Source: Chloroflexota bacterium (GTDB taxonomy: Bacteria > Chloroflexota > Anaerolineae > Anaerolineales > Anaerolineaceae). Taken from it: a stretch of 9,074 bases of DNA. The stretch covers positions 1 through 9,074 of the forward strand of contig JAJYJF010000063.1 in NCBI GenBank assembly GCA_021796375.1, read 5' to 3'. Below the pieces are notes generated by a model. That model did no database searches and was not told the origin of the DNA. It saw only the letters and a program-made list of their open reading frames with translations. Of this stretch, positions 1-5,611 are shown piece after piece (the first letter of the stretch is position 1; the number at the start of each line of letters is the position of its first letter). The position numbers and the translations under genes are program-made.

Positions 1-12
1 CTCAGACCGGGC

Positions 13-78
13 CCTTCGCCGGAAGGCGGCGCCCAATCCGCGTGAGGCCGCCGCGTTCTGCCCGCCCTCCTCACGCGG
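13..78. other. Two stem-loops downstream of the transporter operon
   Basis: A perfect 10-bp inverted repeat (38-47 with 69-78, arms CCGCGTGAGG and CCTCACGCGG, 21-base loop) lies 37 bases past the stop codon of the ATPase gene. A second short hairpin (13-17 with 22-26) follows it. On the minus strand they come after the last gene of the riboflavin-transport operon, so they may mark the 3' end of that transcript. No run of T follows either stem, so an intrinsic terminator is not demonstrated; they could protect the mRNA end or work with Rho. No gene is evident in bases 1-114. Confidence 0.4.
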
Positions 79-114
79 GGGACAGGCGGGACGGAAATTT
101 GCCAGCCGGGCAGG

Positions 115-876
115 CTAGTCCCGGATGGCGGCGCGCAGCTTGCGCGCCAGGACTCCAAAATGGGGGGTATAGCGCATCTCCTCCACCCGCGGGCGCGGGA
201 GATCCACTTTCAGGTCCATGGAGATCTGGCCGGGGCGGGAGGTCAGCACCAGCACCCGGTCGGAGAGGAACAGCGCCTCGCTGATCGAGTGGGTGACCAT
301 CAGCACTGTCTTGCGGTCGGCCTGCCAGATGCGCAGCAGCTCCGCGCCCATGCGCTCGCGGGTGAGGGCGTCCAGCGCGCCGAAAGGCTCGTCCAGCAGC
401 AGCAGGTCCGGGTTCTGGATGAGCGAGCGGGCGATGGCCACGCGCTGCGCCATGCCGCCGGACAGGTCTCGCGGGCGGGTGTTCTCGAATCCCTGCAGGC
501 CGACCAGATCGATCAGCGCCCGGGCGCGCGCCTGTGCCTGGTCGCGCGGCGTCCCCTGCAGCTCGAGCGGCAGGAGGATGTTTTCCAGCGCCGTCCGCCA
601 GGGCATCAGGTTGGCCTGCTGGAAGACGACCCCGATGCGCGGTCGAAGCCCGCCCTCGCCCGGGAACGTGAAGGTCACCCCGCCCCGGGTGGGAGGCAGC
701 AGCCCCGCCAGCACCCGCAGCAGGGTGCTTTTCCCGCTCCCGGATGGGCCGAGCAGGCAGGTGAACTCCCGGGCGGGCATGGCGAAGCTGACCCCATCCA
801 GGGCAGACAGCCCGCCGTTCCCGTTCGGGTAGGTCACCCCCAGGCCGCGCACGCTCAAAACCGGTTCAGCATCCAT
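115..876 (-). CDS. ABC transporter ATP-binding protein of the riboflavin uptake system
   Basis: This 253-residue cytoplasmic ATPase would power the RibX permease. Family features are complete: Walker A GPSGSGKS (43-50), Q-loop in VFQQANLMPW (84-93), signature LSGGMAQR (138-145), Walker B LLLLDEP (158-164) and switch histidine H196 in VTHSISEA. Length and motifs fit the NitT/TauT (SsuB/TauB/ThiZ) class, which normally couples to permeases like the one encoded upstream. The ATG at 876 is preceded by GAGG about 10 bases upstream. It follows the ribY stop by 25 bases on the same strand and is the last gene of the operon. Family homology alone would suggest sulfonate, nitrate or thiamine-precursor uptake; the flavin assignment rests on the FMN riboswitch at the head of the operon. 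The described RibXY system is named for the permease and binding protein, so I give no symbol here. Confidence 0.93.
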   Translation of the reverse strand: MDAEPVLSVRGLGVTYPNGNGGLSALDGVSFAMPAREFTCLLGPSGSGKSTLLRVLAGLLPPTRGGVTFTFPGEGGLRPRIGVVFQQANLMPWRTALENILLPLELQGTPRDQAQARARALIDLVGLQGFENTRPRDLSGGMAQRVAIARSLIQNPDLLLLDEPFGALDALTRERMGAELLRIWQADRKTVLMVTHSISEALFLSDRVLVLTSRPGQISMDLKVDLPRPRVEEMRYTPHFGVLARKLRAAIRD

Positions 877-901
877 GCTTCGCGGGCCTCAACGACTGGA
901 C

Positions 902-1903
902 TCACGGCAGATAGGCATTTGAATAGACCTTGGTCAAATCCAGCGGCTGGGTGAGCAGTCCCATGTCGAGCATGACTTTCTGCATGTTCTCCCAGGCGGC
1001 CGGGTCGGTGTACCCGGGCCTGTTCGTCTTCCACAGCTCCAGCGTCGCGTCCAGCACCTGCCGCTGCACTCCGGCGTTGGCGCTCGTGCTCAGCCCCTCC
1101 ACATACTTCGTGCTGATCTGGAAGGCCTGCTGCGGATCGGCCACGGTATCGGCGATCCCCCGCAGGAGGGCCTTCACCATCCCGCGCACCAGCTCCGGGT
1201 GCTGCTTCAGGGTGGTCTCGTTTGTGAGCAGCCCGTTGGAGACCAGGTGGGTGTAATCGGCCACGCGCAGGGTGTTCACGTCGACGCCCTGGGCCTTGAG
1301 CTGCACCGGCTCGTTGGTAAAGTAGGTGACCACGCCGTCCTCGCGCCCGGCGGCCAGGGCTTCCACCTGGGTGTAGCCGATCGTATCCAGGGTGATGTCT
1401 TTTTCGGTCAGCCCCCCGGCGGCGAGCAGCGCCCGCAGCCCGATGTAGCTGGCCCCGGAGAGCGCCGGGATGCCGATGCGCTTGCCTTTCAGCTCCGCGG
1501 GGCGGGTAACGTGCTCGGAAGCCTTCAGCGTCACCCCGATCGGGTAGTTCTGGTACCAGGACATGACGTACACAATCGGCATCCCCTGAGCGCGGCCGAG
1601 CAGCACCTGCTCTCCGGAGACCATGCCAAACTGGAGCTGGTTGGCGCCGACCAGGGAGACAATATCGGTCTCCATGTTGTAGTCGATGGTCACGTCCAGC
1701 CCGGCCTGACGGAAGTAGCCCTTGTCTATGGCGATGTAGAGGGGCGCGAACTGGACGTTGGGGACGTACCCCACGGGCAAGCGCACTTTAACCGGGGTCG
1801 GGGCCGGCGTGGGCGCCTGGGAGGCAGCCGGGGTGGGTGCCGGGGCGCACGCCGCCAGCAGCAGCATAAGGATGATGAAAGGGATCAATCTCTTCTTGGA
1901 CAT
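902..1903 (-). CDS. ribY: Riboflavin ABC transporter substrate-binding lipoprotein, NMT1/THI5-like (RibY)
   Basis: This 333-residue protein would capture riboflavin or a related flavin outside the membrane and hand it to RibX. It begins with a lipoprotein signal peptide: basic SKKR, a hydrophobic stretch, then lipobox LAAC with the lipidated cysteine at residue 19. An Ala/Pro/Thr-rich linker (20-37) follows, then an NMT1/THI5-like type II binding domain opening with VGYVPNVQFAPLYIAIDKGY. The open frame extends upstream to a GTG at 1981, but the ATG at 1903 is chosen because it puts the basic n-region and lipobox in normal positions and has GAGG 12 bases upstream. This leaves a 118-base gap after ribX. 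The fold is shared with ThiY and taurine/nitrate binding proteins, so ligand identity is inferred from the FMN riboswitch and the RibXY precedent in Chloroflexus. Confidence 0.88.
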   Translation of the reverse strand: MSKKRLIPFIILMLLLAACAPAPTPAASQAPTPAPTPVKVRLPVGYVPNVQFAPLYIAIDKGYFRQAGLDVTIDYNMETDIVSLVGANQLQFGMVSGEQVLLGRAQGMPIVYVMSWYQNYPIGVTLKASEHVTRPAELKGKRIGIPALSGASYIGLRALLAAGGLTEKDITLDTIGYTQVEALAAGREDGVVTYFTNEPVQLKAQGVDVNTLRVADYTHLVSNGLLTNETTLKQHPELVRGMVKALLRGIADTVADPQQAFQISTKYVEGLSTSANAGVQRQVLDATLELWKTNRPGYTDPAAWENMQKVMLDMGLLTQPLDLTKVYSNAYLP

Positions 1904-1940
1904 TGTTGGCATGGACCTCATATCAGAATTTTCGGATGGG

Positions 1941-1959
1941 CTGCCCGCGGTTGGGGCAG
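1941..1959 (-). other. Hairpin in the ribX-ribY intercistronic leader
   Basis: A 6-bp stem (CTGCCC 1941-1946 with GGGCAG 1954-1959, 7-base loop) lies in the 118-base space between the ribX stop and the preferred ribY start. No T-run follows on the minus strand, so it does not look like a terminator. A possible role is mRNA stabilisation upstream of ribY, since binding proteins are usually needed in excess over the permease. Short GC stems like this can arise by chance. Confidence 0.3.
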
Positions 1960-2021
1960 GCATCCCGTTCATCCGTTTCACAATTCAGCAAATCCCGGTC
2001 GCAATCTTCATTCTCCGTTCC

Positions 2022-2834
2022 CTAGTCTTCCTCTTTTCTCGACCAGGCCAGGGCGCGCGATTCGATGCCGGTCACCACGCCGTAGAGCGCCAGCGCCATG
2101 GCAACCAGGGTGAACACTGCCACGAACACGAGGGAGGTGTCATAGCGCGCCCGGGCGGTGTTGATCAGGAAGCCCAGCCCCTGGTTCGCGCCGACGAACT
2201 CGCCCACCACCGCGCCGATCACCGAAAGGGTGGCCCCGATGCGCAGTCCGCCCAAAAAGACGGGCAGGGCCGCCGGGACCTCCAGGTAGATCAGGATCTG
2301 CCGGCGGCTGGCGCGCAGCGAGCGCATCAGGTCGCGCAGGTTTTCCGGGACCGCGCGCAGACCTACCGCGGTGTTCACCAGCACCGGGAAGAAGACGATC
2401 AGGGCGCAGATCAGGACTTTGGAGAACATCCCCGGCCCGAACCAGATGATCAGCAGCGGCGCGACCGCCACAATCGGGATCGCCTGGCTGGCCACCAGGT
2501 AGGGTGCCAGCAGCGTCTCCACCACCGGCGATTTTGCCAGCAGGTATCCGAGCCCGGTCGCCAGGCAGGCTCCCAGAAGCAGCCCGGCCAGCACCTCCAC
2601 GAGGGTGGTCGCGGCGTTGGGCAGCAGGCTGCCGTCCGCCAGCGCGGTCACGAAGCTCTGCCAGACCCGCCCCGGCCCGGGCAGGATGTACGCCGGGAGG
2701 TTAAACAGCCAGATCAGCGCTTCCCAGCCGCCGAGCAGCAGCGCAGCGGAGATGAGGAGCAGCAAGTTGCGGCGGCGGACGACCCAGCGGGTCATCCCCG
2801 GTTTGCCCATTCTGAGATTGCTCAAAACATCCAT
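2022..2834 (-). CDS. ribX: Riboflavin ABC transporter permease (RibX), BPD_transp_1 family
   Basis: This 270-residue integral membrane protein would form the translocation channel as a homodimer. Several hydrophobic segments are visible (about 22-46, 75-100, 112-131, 138-158, 200-222 and 234-255). The EAA-type coupling loop that contacts the ATPase is at about 168-200 (SLRASRRQILIYLEVPAALP, then GGLRIG), as in NitT/TauT/SsuC-type permeases. The ATG at 2834 is preferred over an upstream TTG at 2849; an internal ATG at 2810 is also possible, and no strong Shine-Dalgarno decides. It is the first gene after the FMN riboswitch and terminator, with ribY and the ATPase gene downstream on the same strand. 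By sequence alone it would be called a nitrate/taurine/thiamine-precursor permease; the riboswitch and the Chloroflexus RibXY precedent argue for riboflavin. Confidence 0.9.
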   Translation of the reverse strand: MDVLSNLRMGKPGMTRWVVRRRNLLLLISAALLLGGWEALIWLFNLPAYILPGPGRVWQSFVTALADGSLLPNAATTLVEVLAGLLLGACLATGLGYLLAKSPVVETLLAPYLVASQAIPIVAVAPLLIIWFGPGMFSKVLICALIVFFPVLVNTAVGLRAVPENLRDLMRSLRASRRQILIYLEVPAALPVFLGGLRIGATLSVIGAVVGEFVGANQGLGFLINTARARYDTSLVFVAVFTLVAMALALYGVVTGIESRALAWSRKEED

Positions 2835-2854
2835 ACCGTACCAGCTCAAACATT

Positions 2855-2890
2855 AACGAAGAATGCCCCGAAAAGGCACATTTCGGGGCA
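2855..2890 (-). terminator. Intrinsic terminator of the FMN riboswitch expression platform
   Basis: On the minus strand TGCCCCGAAA (2890-2881) pairs perfectly with TTTCGGGGCA (2873-2864) across a 7-base loop, followed by a T-rich run TTCTTCGTT (2863-2855). It lies between the FMN aptamer and the ribX start codon, the right place for ligand-dependent premature termination. Its left arm is also complementary to the 5' part of the aptamer, so the two structures are mutually exclusive. Confidence 0.88.
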
Positions 2891-3099
2891 GGACCAACCA
2901 TCGACAGACCCAGGCATAATATACCGGTCTGTGATTCTCCTTCTTTTATCCGGACTGTACCGTCGGCCCCGGAATTTCACCGGATCCTGCGCCTGGATCA
3001 GAGCCTGCGGCCCTGCGTGCGCTCGTGGGCTTTCCCTGGAAGGGATTTACCACCGATCGGGAATTGGAAGCCGTTCCCGCTTCCGCACCCTGCCCCGAA
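2882..3099 (-). promoter_or_regulatory. Antiterminator pairing between aptamer 5' arm and terminator left arm
   Basis: The aptamer segment TTCGGGGCAGG (3099-3089), which contributes to P1 and the conserved junction before P2, is the exact reverse complement of CCTGCCCCGAA (2892-2882), which includes most of the terminator's left arm. This 11-bp helix can form only when the aptamer is not folded around FMN. The sequence thus supports a switch: low FMN gives the long-range helix and read-through into ribX; high FMN gives aptamer plus terminator and no expression. A separate 7-bp hairpin (2932-2926 with 2910-2904) lies between the two elements and could act as a spacer. Pairing was read by eye, with no energy calculation. 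Confidence 0.7.
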
Positions 3100-3104
3100 G
3101 GAAA
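2936..3104 (-). ncRNA. FMN riboswitch (RFN element)
   Basis: All conserved blocks of the RFN aptamer occur in order on the minus strand. CTTCGGGGCAGGGTG starts at 3100. AATTCCC and CGATCGGTGGTAAATCCC (3065-3042) follow a P2 hairpin extended by GGAAGC/GCTTCC. Then come a P3 hairpin TCCCT/AGGGA, AGCCCACGAGCG (3031-3020), a variable P4 region, GGATCCGGTGAAATTCCGG (2987-2969), GGCCGAC, and ACAGTCCGGATAAAAGAAGG ending at 2939. The closing helix P1 pairs 3104-3097 with 2943-2936. In B. subtilis the same element precedes ribD and ypaA/ribU. Here it controls an ABC transporter, and the adjoining terminator indicates repression of transcription by FMN. Confidence 0.96.
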
Positions 3105-3119
3105 TGTTCAATTTGTCCC

Positions 3120-3148
3120 AGTATATTCCCGCTGGGGAAGCCTGTCAA
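3120..3148 (-). promoter_or_regulatory. Promoter of the riboswitch-ribXY-ATPase operon
   Basis: On the minus strand TTGACA (3148-3143, perfect -35) is separated by exactly 17 bases from TATACT (3125-3120, 5 of 6 matches to the -10 consensus). The predicted start is near 3113, about 9 bases before riboswitch helix P1, so the whole aptamer would be in the transcript. It begins 41 bases past the dipeptidase stop codon, so the operon does not depend on read-through from its upstream neighbour. Confidence 0.87.
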
Positions 3149-3188
3149 TAGACCCGGAACCCGCGTTTGCGGATGGAGCGCCGCCCGG

Positions 3189-3875
3189 TCAAATGGAAGC
3201 CGGGCCGTAGACCGCTTCGCCGGCCCGGGTGCGCATAGCCCACCACTGGTTCCCGAAATCGAAGTGCCACCACTCGCAGGGGTAGTTCACGAACCCGCTG
3301 GCTTCCATGGCCGCGCGCAGGATGGCGCGGTTGCCAGCCCAGGTCCGCTCTTCGTCCGTCAGGGGTTTTTCCGCCCGCAGCTCCTCAAAATAATCGCTCC
3401 AGGCCGCCGGCGAGAAGTCGTCGAAGGCGGTTCCCATGGGGACGGCCCGGTCCTGGCCGTCCACCAGCGAGAGGTCGACCGCGCCGCCCGTGTTGTGGGG
3501 CGATGGGGCGGTGGGGCTCGCCGACGGCAGCGAGACGAACATCGCCACGCGCCGGTCCAGCTCGGCGGCCTCCAGCCCGGGGAACCCGGCGACCACCCGG
3601 GCGCGGTAATCCCGGTACAGCTGGGTCTGGACCTCCACCGAGCGCCACGCGTCCCAGATGACCAGCTTCAGCGAGCCGGGCAGGCGCTCCGCCGCGGCGG
3701 CCAGCCTCTGGCAGGCCGTCTCGCGGGCGAAGCAGTCTCCGGACGCCCCGCGGATCTTCTGCAGGAAGTATTGCGGCGAAACCACGATGCGCGGGTGAAC
3801 GCCGCGCAGGGAGATCAGGCTCTCCCCGTTTTCACGGATGGGGATCTGCTGCCAGTTTTCATAGCCTGTGGCCAT
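3189..3875 (-). CDS. ddpX: D-alanyl-D-alanine dipeptidase, VanX/DdpX family (peptidase M15D)
   Basis: This zinc metallopeptidase of 228 residues would hydrolyse D-Ala-D-Ala to two D-alanines. Zinc ligands match VanX: H127 and D134 in SPHNTGGAVDLSL, and H204 in CEWWHFDF. E201 is the catalytic base and R78 (DAWRS) corresponds to the VanX transition-state arginine. The H-D and E-H spacings equal those of VanX (116/123 and 181/184). No signal peptide is seen, so it should be cytoplasmic. It is somewhat longer than typical members of about 200 residues. The ATG at 3875 lies 15 bases after the upstream stop, with GAGAGG about 9 bases before it. It follows three oxidoreductase genes on the same strand. 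No VanA/VanB-type ligase, VanH or VanRS is nearby, so a catabolic or recycling role like E. coli DdpX is more likely than vancomycin resistance. Confidence 0.9.
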   Translation of the reverse strand: MATGYENWQQIPIRENGESLISLRGVHPRIVVSPQYFLQKIRGASGDCFARETACQRLAAAAERLPGSLKLVIWDAWRSVEVQTQLYRDYRARVVAGFPGLEAAELDRRVAMFVSLPSASPTAPSPHNTGGAVDLSLVDGQDRAVPMGTAFDDFSPAAWSDYFEELRAEKPLTDEERTWAGNRAILRAAMEASGFVNYPCEWWHFDFGNQWWAMRTRAGEAVYGPASI

Positions 3876-3890
3876 CGGGTTCCGCCTCTC

Positions 3891-5309
3891 TCACGAATCT
3901 TCATCTTCCAGCAGGGAGCCGATCGGGACCGGGTGGAGCGGCGGGCGGACGGAGTAGCTGCCGGTCGTCTCCGGCGCGGCGCCCGCGCCCAGCTCCCGGA
4001 GGAGCACCGCCGTCACCGGCCGCTCGCACATCCTGCCCTGGCAGTTCCCCATGCCCGCCCGGGTCAGCATTTTGACCTCGCCGAGGGTCTGCGCTCCGGC
4101 CGCCACCGCCTGCTTCACCGCGCCCAGGGTGACCTCCTCGCAGCGGCAGAGCGGGGTATCCTCCTGGAGCAGTGAGACCAGCCCCGGCGGCAGGGGATAG
4201 AGCTCGGCCAGCGCCCGGGCGAAGCGCTGCTGCTGGGCCCACGCGGGGCGCACCCGGCGGGAGAAATCCTCTGCCTGCTGCGCGGTGATCTTTCCCAGCT
4301 CGCGGGCCGCGGCCGTGCCGGCGATCTGCCCTTCCAGGCGCGAGTTCTCCGCCCCCGCGATCCCGGCGCAGTCTCCCGCACAATATACCCCCGGGAGGCT
4401 GGTTTGCAGGTTCTCGCCGCGCCAGGGCGCCCACCCGCCTTTTTGGGGCAGGTATTCGAGCCGGCAGCCGACCATCTGCGCCAGGCCCCGGTTGGGGGTC
4501 AGGCCGTAGCCGGCGATCACCCCGTCGACCTCGACGTTCCGTTCCGAGCCGGGCAGCGGCGCGCCGGCGGCATCCAGCCGGGCGATGACCGCTTTTTCGA
4601 CGCGCCCCTCCCCGGAGGCCTCGACGACCGACCAGCCGGTCCGGTAGGGGGTTCCGGCCAGCAGCAGCCGGCTGAGATACCCGGCGCCTTCCCCCAGCCG
4701 GCGGCTTTCGCGCAGCAGGGTTGGGGCGTGCCGCAGGGCGCGGCGTGAAAAGCGGTTGGCCTCGCACACGCCCGCCACCGCGACACCCGCGGCGGAGAGG
4801 TGCGCCGCCGCGGAAAGCACCAGCGGCCCCGTCCCGCTCACCAGCACGCGCCGGAAAGGCGCGATGCGCTGGTTTTTCAGCAGGGTCAGCGCGGCCCCGC
4901 AGGTGAGCACCCCCGGCAGGGTCCAGCCCGGGAAGGCGACCGGGGTATCGTAGGCGCCGGTCGCCAGGATGAGCAGCCGGGCATGGATCCGCCGGGGGAC
5001 CTCCGCGCCGGCCAGCGCGATGCTCCATCCAGAGCCGCTCTCGTCCGGAAAAATCCCCCATACGGCCGCGTTCCACAACCGGGCCAGCGGGGCGGCATCC
5101 AGGCGGCGGCTCAGACGCTCGCCCTCGGTTTCCTCTCCGGCCGGGCGGGACGCCTCAAACCCGGCCGGGAGCGGCATGTAAACCTGGCCTCCCGGGGCGG
5201 GGTGGCCGTCGATGACGGCCGTCTCCACCCCGGCCGCCGCAGCCGCCAGCGCGGCCTCCATCCCGGCCGGACCGGCGCCGATGACCGCCAGCTCGTAGCT
5301 CGCTATCAT
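3891..5309 (-). CDS. FAD-dependent oxidoreductase with C-terminal BFD-type [2Fe-2S] domain (HcnB/OoxA/LhpF-like)
   Basis: This 472-residue flavoprotein resembles the subunit paired with a small ferredoxin-like protein and a DadA-like catalytic subunit in hydrogen cyanide synthase, opine oxidase and D-hydroxyproline dehydrogenase. The FAD-binding motif GAGPAG is at 11-16, a second Rossmann-type segment SGTGPLVL at 158-165 and a second FAD motif GVYCAGDCAG at 307-316. The C-terminal cysteine cluster has C388 and C390 (LCRCEE) and C423 and C428 (GNCQGRMCE), as expected for a BFD-like [2Fe-2S] site. The ATG at 5309 overlaps the stop of the small [2Fe-2S] gene as ATGA, with GGAG 8 bases upstream, so an upstream extension of 32 codons is rejected. 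It likely carries electrons from the catalytic subunit toward an acceptor. The substrate cannot be read from this subunit. Confidence 0.9.
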   Translation of the reverse strand: MIASYELAVIGAGPAGMEAALAAAAAGVETAVIDGHPAPGGQVYMPLPAGFEASRPAGEETEGERLSRRLDAAPLARLWNAAVWGIFPDESGSGWSIALAGAEVPRRIHARLLILATGAYDTPVAFPGWTLPGVLTCGAALTLLKNQRIAPFRRVLVSGTGPLVLSAAAHLSAAGVAVAGVCEANRFSRRALRHAPTLLRESRRLGEGAGYLSRLLLAGTPYRTGWSVVEASGEGRVEKAVIARLDAAGAPLPGSERNVEVDGVIAGYGLTPNRGLAQMVGCRLEYLPQKGGWAPWRGENLQTSLPGVYCAGDCAGIAGAENSRLEGQIAGTAAARELGKITAQQAEDFSRRVRPAWAQQQRFARALAELYPLPPGLVSLLQEDTPLCRCEEVTLGAVKQAVAAGAQTLGEVKMLTRAGMGNCQGRMCERPVTAVLLRELGAGAAPETTGSYSVRPPLHPVPIGSLLEDEDS

Positions 5310-5611
5310 AAAGCAGGCTCCGCGTCGATCTCGATGCGCATCCCATCGGCCACCGGGGTGACGCAGGCGCGCACGGCGCGGACCTCGTCCACGGTGACCA
5401 GGCACTCATAGCACAGCCCCATCCCGCAGTAGACGCCCCGGGGCGCCCTGGCCCGGGCCGTGTGCCGGAATACCTGGATCCCCTCGGCGAGCAGCACCGC
5501 CGCGACGGTCTCGCCGGCGTAGGCATCCACCCATTTGCCATTGACCGCCACCCGCAGCGGCTTTCCCCGCCGGACCTCCGGCAGCAGCTTGCTGGTAACC
5601 TTGATTCTCAC
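5306..5611 (-). CDS. Small (2Fe-2S)-binding protein, HcnA/OoxX-like (Fer2_4)
   Basis: This 101-residue ferredoxin-like subunit has cysteines C62, C67, C70 and C83 in CGMGLCYEC and RACV, the ligand pattern for one plant-type [2Fe-2S] cluster in Fer2_4 proteins. Such proteins are the small subunit of HcnABC-type complexes. The start is a GTG at 5611 that overlaps the upstream TGA as GTGA. A strong AAGGAG with 7-base spacing supports this start over an in-frame ATG at 5710, which lies deep inside the upstream gene. It also overlaps the next gene by 4 bases (ATGA), so the three subunits are translationally coupled and likely made in equal amounts. No signal peptide is seen, consistent with a cytoplasmic complex. 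Confidence 0.9.
   Translation of the reverse strand: MRIKVTSKLLPEVRRGKPLRVAVNGKWVDAYAGETVAAVLLAEGIQVFRHTARARAPRGVYCGMGLCYECLVTVDEVRAVRACVTPVADGMRIEIDAEPAL

Noticed and set aside
2855..3113. TPP (thiamine) riboswitch in front of the Thi-like transporter
   Set aside because: The transporter family suggested thiamine precursors, so I looked for the CTGAGA and TPP core motifs. They are absent, while every RFN/FMN block is present in order.
3189..3875. Vancomycin-resistance cassette
   Set aside because: Only the dipeptidase is present. No VanH-like dehydrogenase, D-Ala-D-Lac ligase or VanRS pair is adjacent; the context is catabolic.
1758..4175. Plus-strand open frame of about 805 codons
   Set aside because: It runs antisense through ribY, ribX, the riboswitch and the dipeptidase gene, has skewed Gln/Arg/Gly/Asp composition and no recognisable domain. 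It is a GC-rich shadow.
5310..5405. Upstream start for the HcnB-like protein
   Set aside because: It would add an Arg/Gly-rich stretch read out of frame from the [2Fe-2S] gene. The ATG at 5309 has a ribosome site, an ATGA overlap and the FAD motif at the usual distance.
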